Shown here piece after piece: positions 1 to 8,570 of a stretch of DNA of 64,000 bases. Origin of the DNA: CALCKU01 sp964654665 (GTDB lineage: Bacteria > Pseudomonadota > Alphaproteobacteria > Caulobacterales > Maricaulaceae); assembly GCA_964654665.1 (NCBI GenBank), contig CAZZKV010000003.1:62001-126000 (forward strand), written 5' to 3'. The position numbers and the translations under genes are program-made. The notes under the pieces were generated by a model that was not told where the DNA came from, did not search any database, and saw only the letters and a list, made by a program, of their open reading frames with translations. The stretch's first letter is position 1; each line of letters opens with the position of its first letter.

Positions 1-860
1 GATTGAGACTGTATATATTTTGGCCATAGAAGATCGGGAATATGGGAAACATAAGAGAGCGTTGTGTGACCATATAATATTATAAATTGACGGAAGCGTT
101 GAAAAATAGAGGCGTCTATTTTATCCCCCTGCCCTGATATATCCTTATATATAAGAATATTGGACCGCATTTCACTTGTCAGGCTTATGGCGATGTCCGT
201 ACCAAGTGTTAGGCCCGCGCCAGCCAAAGCAACCCATAAATAGCGGAAGTTTTTGCGGGTTATAAATAGGATGGCAGCCGCACTATAGATGACGAGGCTT
301 TCTATTCTAAAAATGGCAGGGAGTAATATAATTATGATGCAGAGATAGTTTTTAACTGAGGTTAATTTTTTTGTCTTGGTAGCCGCGATACTTAATCGAT
401 CCATAGCCCATAAGGATGCGATAAATAGAAAAGCATAAGCTATATTGGGTTGCCCATCTTGCTGGAAAGAAAAAATATAGGCTGCAAACAAGCAAGCGGC
501 AAAATAGGCCAAAGCTGTCATGCGGTTTTGAAATTGCGGTAAGAAGTATTGTAATGCTATAAGACAGCCCCCCGCCCATAGAATGCTATTCATAACGCCG
601 ATAGGGAAAACGCCATCGCCAAAGAAAAGACTTATTGCGGCAAGAATGACAGGGTAACCGGGCAAAACGGCGGCGTGGGTTTCCATCAGGTGATCCCAAG
701 TCCGGCCTTTTAAAAGGTTTTGGGCATGAATATAATATTGTCCGTAATCGCCATTGGTATTTTGATAATTTCCCAAGACCCAAAAAGCAGAGATTAAAAT
801 ATAGCCAATGGCTAATCCCAGAGCGAGCGACTTTACGGGTAATTTATTTTGGTTCATCAT
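1..860 (-). CDS. Membrane glycosyltransferase, ArnT/GT39-like (3' end off window)
   Basis: An open frame without stops runs on the minus strand from ATG at 860 to the window edge (about 286 codons seen), so the C-terminus is missing. The N-terminus is a hydrophobic segment followed by NTNGDYGQYYIHAQNLLKG. An acidic residue in the first periplasmic loop followed by a YY..A..L pattern is typical of ArnT/PMT-type (GT39/GT83) enzymes that move sugars from polyprenyl-phosphate donors in the inner membrane. At least six further hydrophobic stretches follow. A second ATG sits directly behind the first. The start overlaps the end of the upstream GT2 gene by about 17 bases, implying translational coupling. 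The pairing fits: the GT2 enzyme would charge the lipid carrier and this enzyme would use it. The acceptor cannot be told from sequence. An alternative is a general membrane protein without transferase activity. Confidence 0.7.
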   Translation of the reverse strand, partial: MMNQNKLPVKSLALGLAIGYILISAFWVLGNYQNTNGDYGQYYIHAQNLLKGRTWDHLMETHAAVLPGYPVILAAISLFFGDGVFPIGVMNSILWAGGCLIALQYFLPQFQNRMTALAYFAACLFAAYIFSFQQDGQPNIAYAFLFIASLWAMDRLSIAATKTKKLTSVKNYLCIIIILLPAIFRIESLVIYSAAAILFITRKNFRYLWVALAGAGLTLGTDIAISLTSEMRSNILIYKDISGQGDKIDASIFQRFRQFIILYGHTTLSYVSHIPDLLWPKYIQSQ

Positions 861-1794
861 TGACGTCGAATAGAAAAAAAGAGGTCAACATATTCACGCC
901 TAAAATAGCCAGTAGAGCCGGAATTATAACGGTTCCAAATGGCGCGGGAATGCCTGTGTTTATAGAGGCCAGCCACGGGGGAATCCCGAAAACAAGGGAG
1001 AATATAATAAATAAAAGCCCGATAGAGAGATATATTGCGGGCAGAGAAAAATGCATAATAAAATGGCGCACCCAAATCCGGCGGAAAAAATTCCTAATAT
1101 TCCCGACTGTAAAGCTAAATAACTCTCGGCGTAATTTTAAATCACTCTCCTCACCTCTATAGCGTATATGTATGGGAATATCGCTAACGATGCTGCGTTG
1201 GAGATTAAGGTGATGCAAAATATCACTTTCAAAAAAATAGCGTTTGGCAATTTTATCTCGAGGCAAGGTCTCGAAAGCTGCCCGCGTAATAGCGACGAAT
1301 CCGTTAGTCGGATCCGTTATCGAATAATAACCGGACGCAAATTTATTGGTAAAAGACAATATGGCGTTTAAAAAAATTCTGAGCCGCGGCATATCTTTTA
1401 AATCAGATGGGCGCAGAAAACGGGACCCTTTGGTGTAATCCGCGCGTCCTTGTGTCAACGGAATGATAAGGGCATCGATATAAGCGGGGTCATGTTGGTC
1501 ATCACTGTCCATTTTAAGGGCAATATCAGCGCCCAGGTCGAACGCTTTGGTAAAGCCGGTCAAGCTGGCGGCGCCAACGCCTTGATTTTCGGGATGATGT
1601 ATTACTGTTATCCGCGTATCGGTAATGGTTTTGGAGACATGCGTACCGGTTTTTTGGGGACAACCATCATCGACAATAATGATATGGGTAATGGTTTCTG
1701 GAAGGCCTTTTATGACGGCGTCTATTGTGCCAACAGCCTTATAGCTGGGAATTACAACTGCAAGATTAGGTAAGGTATCATTATAACGTCGCAC
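844..1794 (-). CDS. GT2 polyprenyl-phosphate sugar transferase (DPM1/GtrB-like)
   Basis: 316 residues from a GTG start. The GT-A fold signatures are present: VVIPSYKA near residue 13, IIIVDDGCP near 38-46, the metal-binding MDSDDQHDP at 95-103, and DPTNGF in the acceptor region. Two hydrophobic segments fill about residues 245-310, the arrangement of GtrB/DPM1-type enzymes that transfer a sugar from a nucleotide donor to undecaprenyl or dolichyl phosphate at the inner membrane. The gene overlaps the start of the GT39-like membrane protein downstream, so both probably serve one glycan modification route. Sugar specificity is not visible. A GT2 glycosyltransferase is certain in practice; the lipid-carrier role is inferred from family and context. 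Confidence 0.85.
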   Translation of the reverse strand: MRRYNDTLPNLAVVIPSYKAVGTIDAVIKGLPETITHIIIVDDGCPQKTGTHVSKTITDTRITVIHHPENQGVGAASLTGFTKAFDLGADIALKMDSDDQHDPAYIDALIIPLTQGRADYTKGSRFLRPSDLKDMPRLRIFLNAILSFTNKFASGYYSITDPTNGFVAITRAAFETLPRDKIAKRYFFESDILHHLNLQRSIVSDIPIHIRYRGEESDLKLRRELFSFTVGNIRNFFRRIWVRHFIMHFSLPAIYLSIGLLFIIFSLVFGIPPWLASINTGIPAPFGTVIIPALLAILGVNMLTSFFLFDVNDEPK

Positions 1795-1831
1795 AGCTTT
1801 GGGATATGGAATAGCGGGTAATTTTCAAGTA

Positions 1832-2731
1832 TTATTTTTTAGCACCGTTCCCGATACAGTCACTGTAACGCCTTTGGGCTGGCTTATTATCAAAAATAAT
1901 CCCTTTATTATGTAGTGCATAATCACTGACGGCTATAATGGCTCCGCTCTTGCGGGGTATGGGATTTGGGGCTTTGATTAAAACGGGGATGGTTTTTTGG
2001 TTCAAAGCGGTAATAAGCGATGAATTGGAGGGCTTTACCCAAGCGGCAATTTGGTTTTTTTTGAGACCTTGCGCCATGAGTGCTCGAATATCGCCGATCT
2101 GTTTGACAGGAATAGAGATCATCATTTCTGGCGCAAGCGCCGCTAATTTGCGGGCTTGTCTAGCATTATAGCTGATTAATATGACATTATCTTGCATTTT
2201 GGCGCGGCGTATCGATTTGATAACGGTTTTATAATCCGCACTGGATTTAAAATCGATTTCCAGATAGAGGCGGTTTTGTGCGGCGAGCAGATAATCATCC
2301 AATTTTATGGGCGTGTCTGATGTGATGCGGTCTTTCGTGTCGCGTAATAATATGGATTGTGCGGCGCTCCACGGTGTTTTGACTATGGGCCCTTTGCCCG
2401 TTGATTTGTCATCCCATAGGCCGTCATGGAACAATATATGGGTGCCGCCTGCTATTCGGGCAACATCGATTTCGGCCATTATGATACCGGCGGCTATTAA
2501 GCCATCTAATCCGCTACGGGAATTTTCCGGCCATGGCGTTTCGCGTGATGTGCCGCGGTGCGCGGCAATCATGACGCCATTGCCGGATAGACACGAAAGC
2601 TGTTGTTCGAGGGGGAGCCATGTATTAGGCCGGACCTCGAGGCTGTCGGGGTTTTCAGGCAGGCAGGCGGTTAAGGCCATAAGGCCAGCCAGGAAAACCG
2701 CGATTATAAACGCTTGGGTTTTATGTCTCAT
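1832..2731 (-). CDS. Glycerophosphodiester phosphodiesterase-family lipoprotein
   Basis: About 299 residues if started at the second ATG (2731), which places the lipoprotein signal MRHKTQAFIIAVFLAGLM directly at the N-terminus with lipobox LTAC; an in-frame start at 2749 adds six residues. The GDPD motifs are visible in order: AAHRG, PENS, AEIDV and LFHDG, supplying the His, Glu and Asp residues of the metal and catalytic site. The family hydrolyses glycerophosphodiesters to an alcohol and glycerol-3-phosphate. As a lipoprotein this one would act in the periplasm or outer membrane. It lies 37 bases upstream of the GT2 gene on the same strand and diverges from mnmE. Substrate unknown; a role in phospholipid or phosphate scavenging is possible. 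Confidence 0.82.
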   Translation of the reverse strand: MRHKTQAFIIAVFLAGLMALTACLPENPDSLEVRPNTWLPLEQQLSCLSGNGVMIAAHRGTSRETPWPENSRSGLDGLIAAGIIMAEIDVARIAGGTHILFHDGLWDDKSTGKGPIVKTPWSAAQSILLRDTKDRITSDTPIKLDDYLLAAQNRLYLEIDFKSSADYKTVIKSIRRAKMQDNVILISYNARQARKLAALAPEMMISIPVKQIGDIRALMAQGLKKNQIAAWVKPSNSSLITALNQKTIPVLIKAPNPIPRKSGAIIAVSDYALHNKGIIFDNKPAQRRYSDCIGNGAKK

Positions 2732-2784
2732 GATTGTCTTTCGCGGCAATAGCTTCTATCAAGCGGCGAGTATAGAAGGGGCTT

Positions 2785-4155
2785 ATGGCCAAACCAAGTT
2801 CTGACAGCATAAAGATGGATACAGGCGAGACAATTTTTGCGCTTAGCTCTGCACCGGGGCGGGCGGGCGTCTCTGTCTTTCGAGTGAGCGGGCCTAATGC
2901 GTTGATGAGTGTTCAAACTTTGACGGGTGCGCCCTGCCCTGTCCCGCGCCGGGCTGCCTTTCGCCGTCTTTATAACGGCGATGTAGTGATCGACGAGGCT
3001 TTGGTGATTGTTATGCCTGCGCCAAATAGTTTTACAGGCGAAGATGTGGCGGAATTTCAAACCCATGGATCATTAGCTGTGATTGATGCTATGGCAGCTG
3101 CGCTTTTGGCTACAGGCGCACGCCACGCCGCGCCGGGCGAATTTACGCGGCGGGCTTTCATCAATGGCCGAATGGATTTGACGGAGGCCGAAGGGCTGGC
3201 GGATTTAATTGATGCCCAAACCGAAGGGCAGCGTGTGCAGGCTTTACGCCAAATGCAAGGGGGACTGCGCGATATTTATGAAATGTGGCGGTCAGATCTG
3301 ATCGACGCTTTGGCAATGGTTGAGGGAGAAATTGATTTTCCCGATGAAGGTGATGTGCCGGATGCCTTGGCACTTAAAGCGACGCCGCCGATCGAATCTG
3401 CGGTGCATGCCATGCAAATGGCTATATCAGAAGCGGGACGTGGGGAGCGGGTTCGGGCAGGATTGAACATTGCGGTTATTGGCAAGCCAAACGCTGGAAA
3501 ATCAAGCATTATCAATAGGATAGCGGGCCGTGATGTGGCTATTGTATCCGATGAAGCAGGAACAACACGTGACATTATTGATGTGCCTTTAGTGATGGCG
3601 GGCCTACCGATACGCTTGTCCGATACGGCTGGTTTGCGAGCGGCAGAAACAAAAATTGAGGCTGAAGGCGTAAGGCGGGCTAAACAGCGTAGCAGTGAAA
3701 GCGATATACGAATTTATGTTCATGATAGTACCGAAGGGGAGATATCCGAAGCAGAGACAAAATCTCTGCGTCCGGGGGATATTATTCTTTTCAATAAATC
3801 TGATCAACGCAAGACTCCGCCCGCTCTGCCGCACAACAGGACAGATATTCATATATTTTATATTTCAGCGCAAACAGGGGCTGGATTTAAAGCTTTTTTG
3901 GATTTTTTTGAACAGTGTATAACGGAGCGGTTTTCGCCGCAGAACCTGCCGGGATTAACGCGGCTGCGTCATCTCGATTGTACGCAGCGTGCGCTGGATG
4001 CGGCGCTAAGGGCGAGCGGTCATTTGCGCGATGCGCCGGAATTGGCCGGGGATGATTTGCGCAGCGCCCTCCATGCGATCAAGGAATTAGCGGGGGAAAC
4101 AGATATGGATGCTGTATTTGACCGAATCTTTTCACGGTTTTGTATCGGAAAGTAA
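2785..4155 (+). CDS. mnmE: tRNA-modification GTPase MnmE
   Basis: 456 residues, normal length. With MnmG it forms the heterotetramer that adds the (carboxymethyl)aminomethyl group to U34 of certain tRNAs in the cytoplasm. The N-terminal folate-binding domain begins TIFALSSAPGRAGVSVFRV. The inserted G domain shows G1 KPNAGKSS at about 234-241, a GTTRD switch near 258, DTAG near 279 and NKSD near 337. The C-terminus ends in FCIGK, whose cysteine is the conserved family residue. The start at 2785 is preceded by GAAGGGG; a later ATG at 2815 is closer to the usual family start. The stop is followed immediately by a parS site and then mnmG on the same strand. Confidence 0.97.
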   Translation: MAKPSSDSIKMDTGETIFALSSAPGRAGVSVFRVSGPNALMSVQTLTGAPCPVPRRAAFRRLYNGDVVIDEALVIVMPAPNSFTGEDVAEFQTHGSLAVIDAMAAALLATGARHAAPGEFTRRAFINGRMDLTEAEGLADLIDAQTEGQRVQALRQMQGGLRDIYEMWRSDLIDALAMVEGEIDFPDEGDVPDALALKATPPIESAVHAMQMAISEAGRGERVRAGLNIAVIGKPNAGKSSIINRIAGRDVAIVSDEAGTTRDIIDVPLVMAGLPIRLSDTAGLRAAETKIEAEGVRRAKQRSSESDIRIYVHDSTEGEISEAETKSLRPGDIILFNKSDQRKTPPALPHNRTDIHIFYISAQTGAGFKAFLDFFEQCITERFSPQNLPGLTRLRHLDCTQRALDAALRASGHLRDAPELAGDDLRSALHAIKELAGETDMDAVFDRIFSRFCIGK

Positions 4156-4171
4156 TGTTTCACGTGAAACA
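4156..4171. other. parS: parS centromere-like site 1
   Basis: Perfect 16-bp palindrome TGTTTCACGTGAAACA, identical to the widely conserved chromosomal parS consensus bound by ParB. It begins at the first base after the mnmE stop codon. A second identical copy is at 6178-6193 and parAB follow at 6.8-8.6 kb, so ParB loading here is well supported. It marks an origin-proximal chromosomal position. Confidence 0.95.
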
Positions 4172-4219
4172 TATGCATCTTTTTATATGCGTTCTGTGCG
4201 CCGCGGCTTTTTGTCGACA

Positions 4220-4274
4220 AGGCTCCAGTCTTACGCTATGCGCGCGGCAGATAAGAGAATAGGAACTGGAGCCT
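4220..4274 (+). promoter_or_regulatory. Hairpin covering the mnmG ribosome binding site
   Basis: A perfect 10-base inverted repeat, AGGCTCCAGT at 4220-4229 and ACTGGAGCCT at 4265-4274, encloses a 35-base loop. The 3' arm contains the Shine-Dalgarno sequence TGGAG (4267-4271), six bases upstream of the mnmG ATG at 4278. When the stem forms, the ribosome binding site is occluded. This suggests translational control, for instance by ribosome progress, temperature or a trans factor. A weaker AGGA at 4261-4263 lies inside the loop. No known riboswitch class is recognised. Confidence 0.6.
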
Positions 4275-4277
4275 GAT

Positions 4278-6140
4278 ATGCCCAAAAGCTGGGATGTCAT
4301 AGTGATTGGCGGCGGTCATGCCGGATGCGATGCTGCCGCGGCTGCGGCCCGTATTGGTGCGCGCACGCTTTTGTTGACCCATAAAGTCGAAACAATTGGC
4401 GAAATGTCTTGTAATCCGGCTATTGGCGGATTGGGTAAAGGACATTTAGTGCGCGAGATTGATGCGTTGGACGGTGTTATGGCCCGTGTGGCGGATGTAT
4501 CGGGCATTCAGTTTCGGTTGCTAAATCGCTCCAAAGGCCCGGCTGTGCGCGGTCCGCGCACGCAAAGTGATCGCTGGCTTTATAAGCAGACTATGCAGGA
4601 GACGTTGCAATCTTATGAGAACTTAACCATCAGGGCCGCAGCTGTTGAGGATGTGATTGTTAAAGATGGCTGTGTTGCCGGGGTTATAACAGCCGCCGGT
4701 GAACAGATTACCTGCGCGCGGGTGATTTTAACAACCGGTACATTTTTAAAGGGTGAAATTCATATTGGCCATAGCCGAACTCCTGCGGGTCGCCATGGCG
4801 AGGCGCCTGCCATCGGATTGGCAAACCGGCTGTATGCGATGGGGTTTGATATGGGACGGCTCAAGACGGGAACACCGGCGCGTCTGGATAAAACTTCGAT
4901 TAATTGGGACGCGTTGGAGCAGCAAGAGGCTGATGTTGCGCCTGTTCCCTTTTCTTTTTTGACGGATAAAATAACGGTCCCGCAGGTTACTTGCGCGATT
5001 ACGCGTACAAATGCAAGAACTCACCGTGTTATATCAGAAAACATAAAAAAATCAGCCCTTTACGGGGGTGGTATATCCGGGAAGGGCCCGCGATATTGCC
5101 CCTCTGTTGAGGATAAAGTCGTACGGTTTGCGGATCGTAATTCACATCAGGTTTTTCTGGAACCTGAAGGCTTGCCGGGAAATCCTGACGGTAATACCGT
5201 TTACCCCAATGGTATCTCAACTTCTCTACCTCTTGAAATTCAGGATGCTTTCATGCGTACAATTGAGGGTATGGAAAACTGTATTGTGCAGCGTTATGGC
5301 TATGCGATTGAATATGACTATGTTGATCCGCGCGAATTAAAAGCGACGCTGGAAACCCGCCGCTTGCCCGGTCTCTATCTAGCGGGACAAATTAATGGTA
5401 CAACGGGTTATGAAGAAGCGGCTGCCCAAGGGTTAATGGCGGGGCTGAATGCAGCCTTGGCGGCGGGCGGTTCAAAGCCTTTCATTCTTGACCGGTCACA
5501 AGCCTATATTGGTGTGATGATTGATGATTTAATATCCAAAGGCGTGACCGAGCCTTATCGTATGTTTACCAGCCGTGCTGAATACCGTCTTGTACTGCGG
5601 GCTGATAATGCCGATCAGCGCCTCACAGATATGGGTGTGGATATAAAATGCGTCGGGGCTGCGCGGCAGGCAGCGTTTACAGCTAAAAAGACACGGCTGG
5701 AGCAGGGTGAGGCCTTGGTTCGGAGTTTGAGCGAGACACCATCTCAGCTTAATAAACGCGGGATTAAAGTCAATGCCGATGGGGTTTTGCGCAGTGCTTT
5801 GGATCTTTTGGCTTATCCCGCCGTTGGATTTGAGGATTTGATACCGATTTGGCCGCAATTGGGGGCGTTAAAGCCGGATACGCGCGACCATCTTGAGGCT
5901 GAAGCGCTTTATTCGGGCTATATCGAGCGTCAGGCTCGTGATATTGCTGCGTTTCGGCGCGATGAGGGTCTGCGGCTCCCCGAAAATTTCGATTATCAGG
6001 CCATTGGCGGCATATCCAATGAAGTGCGCAGCAAACTTATGGCCGTTCGCCCGGCCACATTAGGTCAGGCTGCGCGTATTGAGGGCGTGACGCCGGGCGC
6101 GCTGACGGCCTTGCTCGCTTATGTAAAAAAGGCCGGATAA
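4278..6140 (+). CDS. mnmG: tRNA U34 carboxymethylaminomethyl synthase subunit MnmG
   Basis: 620 residues, the usual length. It is the FAD- and NADH-dependent partner of MnmE in wobble-uridine modification. The N-terminal dinucleotide-binding motif is VIVIGGGHAGCDAA at about 7-20. The active-site loop CNPAIGGLGKGH follows near 45, and the second family signature PRYCPSVEDK is near 272. GTTGYEEAAAQG near 375 and the C-terminal helical domain used for MnmE and tRNA contact are present. The stop overlaps the rsmG start (TAATG), so the two are translationally coupled. The gene lies between two parS sites, and its ribosome binding site is in a strong stem. Confidence 0.98.
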   Translation: MPKSWDVIVIGGGHAGCDAAAAAARIGARTLLLTHKVETIGEMSCNPAIGGLGKGHLVREIDALDGVMARVADVSGIQFRLLNRSKGPAVRGPRTQSDRWLYKQTMQETLQSYENLTIRAAAVEDVIVKDGCVAGVITAAGEQITCARVILTTGTFLKGEIHIGHSRTPAGRHGEAPAIGLANRLYAMGFDMGRLKTGTPARLDKTSINWDALEQQEADVAPVPFSFLTDKITVPQVTCAITRTNARTHRVISENIKKSALYGGGISGKGPRYCPSVEDKVVRFADRNSHQVFLEPEGLPGNPDGNTVYPNGISTSLPLEIQDAFMRTIEGMENCIVQRYGYAIEYDYVDPRELKATLETRRLPGLYLAGQINGTTGYEEAAAQGLMAGLNAALAAGGSKPFILDRSQAYIGVMIDDLISKGVTEPYRMFTSRAEYRLVLRADNADQRLTDMGVDIKCVGAARQAAFTAKKTRLEQGEALVRSLSETPSQLNKRGIKVNADGVLRSALDLLAYPAVGFEDLIPIWPQLGALKPDTRDHLEAEALYSGYIERQARDIAAFRRDEGLRLPENFDYQAIGGISNEVRSKLMAVRPATLGQAARIEGVTPGALTALLAYVKKAG

Positions 6141-6766
6141 TGACCTATAGCCGCGATGATTTCGCTGCGGAAGCTGATGTTTCACGTGAAACATTAAAGG
6201 CTTTTGATGTGTGGCATGGGCTTTTACAGACATGGAACCGCAAAATAAATCTTGTTGCTCCGGGAACCGTAGCGGATTTTTGGCGCCGTCATGCACTGGA
6301 TAGTTGGCAAATTGCGGCGCATGTGCCCTCGCGTGCTGAAAAATGCCTTGATATGGGCTCGGGCGCGGGGTTTCCGGGATTGGCTGTGGCGATAGCGCTG
6401 GAGCAAAGCGGGTCGGGTCGGGTGTTATTAGTTGAATCTGCGGGTAAAAAGGCTAGTTTTTTAAAAACCGTTACGCGGACATTATCACTACCGGCTGATA
6501 TTACGTCGACTCGGGCTGAGACACTATCGCCGCAATCTTATGATTTGATTACGGCTCGTGCTTTTGCCCCGCTGCCTAAACTTTTAAATTATGCACAGAG
6601 TTTTTGGGGAGAGGGTACAATTGGTCTTTTCCCCAAGGGACAAAGCGCAGAAGCAGAATTGACCGAAGCGTCTAAATACTGGACATATGACGTGGAAATA
6701 TTGCCGAGTCGCAGTGATCCCGCCGGGGTTATCTTGAAAATTTCAGGACTTGCAGCTCGGTCTTAA
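6140..6766 (+). CDS. rsmG: 16S rRNA (guanine527-N7)-methyltransferase RsmG
   Basis: 208 residues. It transfers methyl from S-adenosylmethionine to N7 of G527 in 16S rRNA. The SAM-binding motif DMGSGAGFPGL lies near residues 71-81 and LVESAGKKASFL, the second strand of the Rossmann fold, follows. The N-terminal DVSRET segment is encoded by a perfect parS site (6178-6193), so protein and DNA constraints overlap there. The start codon shares a base with the mnmG stop. parA begins 26 bases after the stop. Confidence 0.96.
   Translation: MTYSRDDFAAEADVSRETLKAFDVWHGLLQTWNRKINLVAPGTVADFWRRHALDSWQIAAHVPSRAEKCLDMGSGAGFPGLAVAIALEQSGSGRVLLVESAGKKASFLKTVTRTLSLPADITSTRAETLSPQSYDLITARAFAPLPKLLNYAQSFWGEGTIGLFPKGQSAEAELTEASKYWTYDVEILPSRSDPAGVILKISGLAARS
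6178..6193. other. parS: parS centromere-like site 2, inside rsmG
   Basis: A second perfect TGTTTCACGTGAAACA, lying within the rsmG reading frame where it encodes most of D-V-S-R-E-T. It is 2.0 kb from site 1 and about 0.6 kb upstream of parA. Exact identity over 16 bases in both copies makes chance very unlikely. Confidence 0.95.
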
Positions 6767-6791
6767 TAGTAGGTTTGAAACTGGAGTTCGT

Positions 6792-7574
6792 GTGAGCACA
6801 GCCCGTATAATCGCAATCGTCAATCAAAAAGGCGGTGTTGGTAAAACCACAACAGCTGTCAATTTGGCGGCCGCTTTAACATTGGCCAATCAAAAGGTCT
6901 TATTGGTTGATATTGATCCACAAGGGAATGCCTCAACCGGACTTGGAGTGCATAGCGCATCACGTGATGTAACTATTTACGAAGTTCTGGTTGATGGGCG
7001 TGATGCGAGCGAGGCTTTTACTCAGACAGATGTTCCGGGACTCACTTTGATCCCATCCCATATGGATTTATCGGGGGCAGAACTTGAAATCGGGGCTACG
7101 GAGGGCCGGACATCACGCTTACAAAAGGCTTTGGCTCCGCATCATGAGGATTTTGATTATATCCTCATTGATTGTCCGCCCTCGCTTAGCTTGTTAACGG
7201 TTAATTCTCTGGTGGCGGCGCATTCCGTTATTGTGCCTTTGCAATGTGAATTTTTTGCACTGGAAGGCCTGAGCCAACTCTTGCGGACCATTGAGATGGC
7301 CAAGGCGAATATCAACCCGTCCCTTGTTATCGATGGGGTGATGTTGACTATGTATGATAAGCGGAACAGATTATCGGCACAGGTCACGCAAGACGTAAGA
7401 AAACATTTAGGCCGCGCTGTGTTTAAAACAATTATTCCGCGAAATGTCCGTATTGCCGAAGCCCCTTCATTTGGGAAACCTGTTTTAATGTATGACCCCG
7501 ATTGTATTGGATCCACGGCCTATAAAAACTTAGCCAAAGAATTATTAATCCGGCATGGCAGAGTGGCAAATTAA
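6792..7574 (+). CDS. parA: Chromosome-partitioning ATPase ParA
   Basis: 260 residues from a GTG start at 6792, chosen because CTGGAG precedes it and the protein then opens STARIIAIVNQKGG as in the family. An in-frame ATG at 6750 would overlap rsmG and add 14 unrelated residues. The deviant Walker A box KGGVGKTTT is at about 13-21, the second motif LLVDIDPQGN near 40-49, and DYILIDCPPSL near 113-123. ParA binds DNA non-specifically when ATP-bound and drives separation of ParB-parS complexes. It lies in the usual mnmG-rsmG-parA-parB order. Confidence 0.96.
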   Translation: MSTARIIAIVNQKGGVGKTTTAVNLAAALTLANQKVLLVDIDPQGNASTGLGVHSASRDVTIYEVLVDGRDASEAFTQTDVPGLTLIPSHMDLSGAELEIGATEGRTSRLQKALAPHHEDFDYILIDCPPSLSLLTVNSLVAAHSVIVPLQCEFFALEGLSQLLRTIEMAKANINPSLVIDGVMLTMYDKRNRLSAQVTQDVRKHLGRAVFKTIIPRNVRIAEAPSFGKPVLMYDPDCIGSTAYKNLAKELLIRHGRVAN

Positions 7575-7610
7575 TATGATTTCAGTAATAATATCAATAG
7601 GATAGGTGAT

Positions 7611-8570
7611 ATGGCGCAATCAAAAAAACCCCAACGCGGGTTAGGGCGTGGGCTTTCGGCTTTGATGAGTGACGCAGGGTTGAACACTGACAATGTTGAA
7701 GCGGTTAAAGACGTAAAGGGCGCGTCCGGGCCGCGTAAATCTTCGCAAGACGACCTGATATCGCCTGACCGTAAATCCGGCAATAGCGTAAGTGCTATTT
7801 CGATTGATCAAATCATTCGTAATCCGGATCAACCCCGCCGTTATTTTGACCCTGAGAAGCTGGAGGATTTAACCCGGTCTATTGCCGATAAAGGCGTGTT
7901 GCAGCCGATATTGTTGCGCCCTATTCCGCGTAAGCCGAGCCATGTCAAACCCCTTTATCAGATTGTCGCAGGCGAGCGGCGTTGGCAGGCCTCCGTAAAA
8001 GCAGGTCTGACGCAAATGCCTGCATTGGTTCGAGAATTGTCGGACCGCGATGTTCTTGAAATCGGCGTTGTTGAAAATGTGCAGCGTGCCGATTTAAATC
8101 CGATTGAAGAGGCGTTAGCCTATCGGGCGTTGGTGGATCAATTTAACCGTACACAACAAGAGATTTCTAATGCTATTGGGAAAAGCCGTCCTTATATTGC
8201 CAATTCTCTGCGGTTGTTAAGCCTGCCAGAGCGAGCACAAGTGTTTTTACAAGAAGGTAAAATTACAACGGGCCATGCTCGGGCGATTATCGCCGCGCCT
8301 GATCCGGTTGCTTTGGCCGAAAATATTGTCGATAAAGGACTATCCGTGCGTGAGGCCGAAGATTGGGTGCGCCGTATGAAAAAACAGGGTGCAGGTCCGG
8401 GCAAGGTTCCGGCTATAAAAACAGCGGATATTCGCAAGGTCGAAACTGATTTAAGGGACGCATTGGGTTTGGCCATAGATTTACGCCATAAAAGCCCGGG
8501 CGGGGAGGTGCGGATTAAATATAAAACCGGAGACCAGCTTGAAGAGATTATCCGGCGGCTGAAAGATTAA
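7611..8570 (+). CDS. parB: Chromosome-partitioning protein ParB
   Basis: 319 residues. The N-terminal basic segment RGLGRGLSALM is the ParA-stimulating motif of chromosomal ParB. The CTP-binding Srx-like domain contains ISIDQIIRNPDQPRR near 63-77 and GERRW near 121. NVQRADLNPIEEA follows, and the helix-turn-helix TQQEISNAIGKSRPYIANSL lies near 180-199. A C-terminal dimerisation segment closes the protein. Its binding sites, two perfect parS, are upstream. The stop overlaps the dapE start (TAATG). An AGGATAGGTGAT stretch precedes the start codon. Confidence 0.97.
   Translation: MAQSKKPQRGLGRGLSALMSDAGLNTDNVEAVKDVKGASGPRKSSQDDLISPDRKSGNSVSAISIDQIIRNPDQPRRYFDPEKLEDLTRSIADKGVLQPILLRPIPRKPSHVKPLYQIVAGERRWQASVKAGLTQMPALVRELSDRDVLEIGVVENVQRADLNPIEEALAYRALVDQFNRTQQEISNAIGKSRPYIANSLRLLSLPERAQVFLQEGKITTGHARAIIAAPDPVALAENIVDKGLSVREAEDWVRRMKKQGAGPGKVPAIKTADIRKVETDLRDALGLAIDLRHKSPGGEVRIKYKTGDQLEEIIRRLKD

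Noticed and set aside
2307..2804. 165-codon plus-strand frame
   Set aside because: Antisense to the GDPD lipoprotein, whose motifs are convincing.
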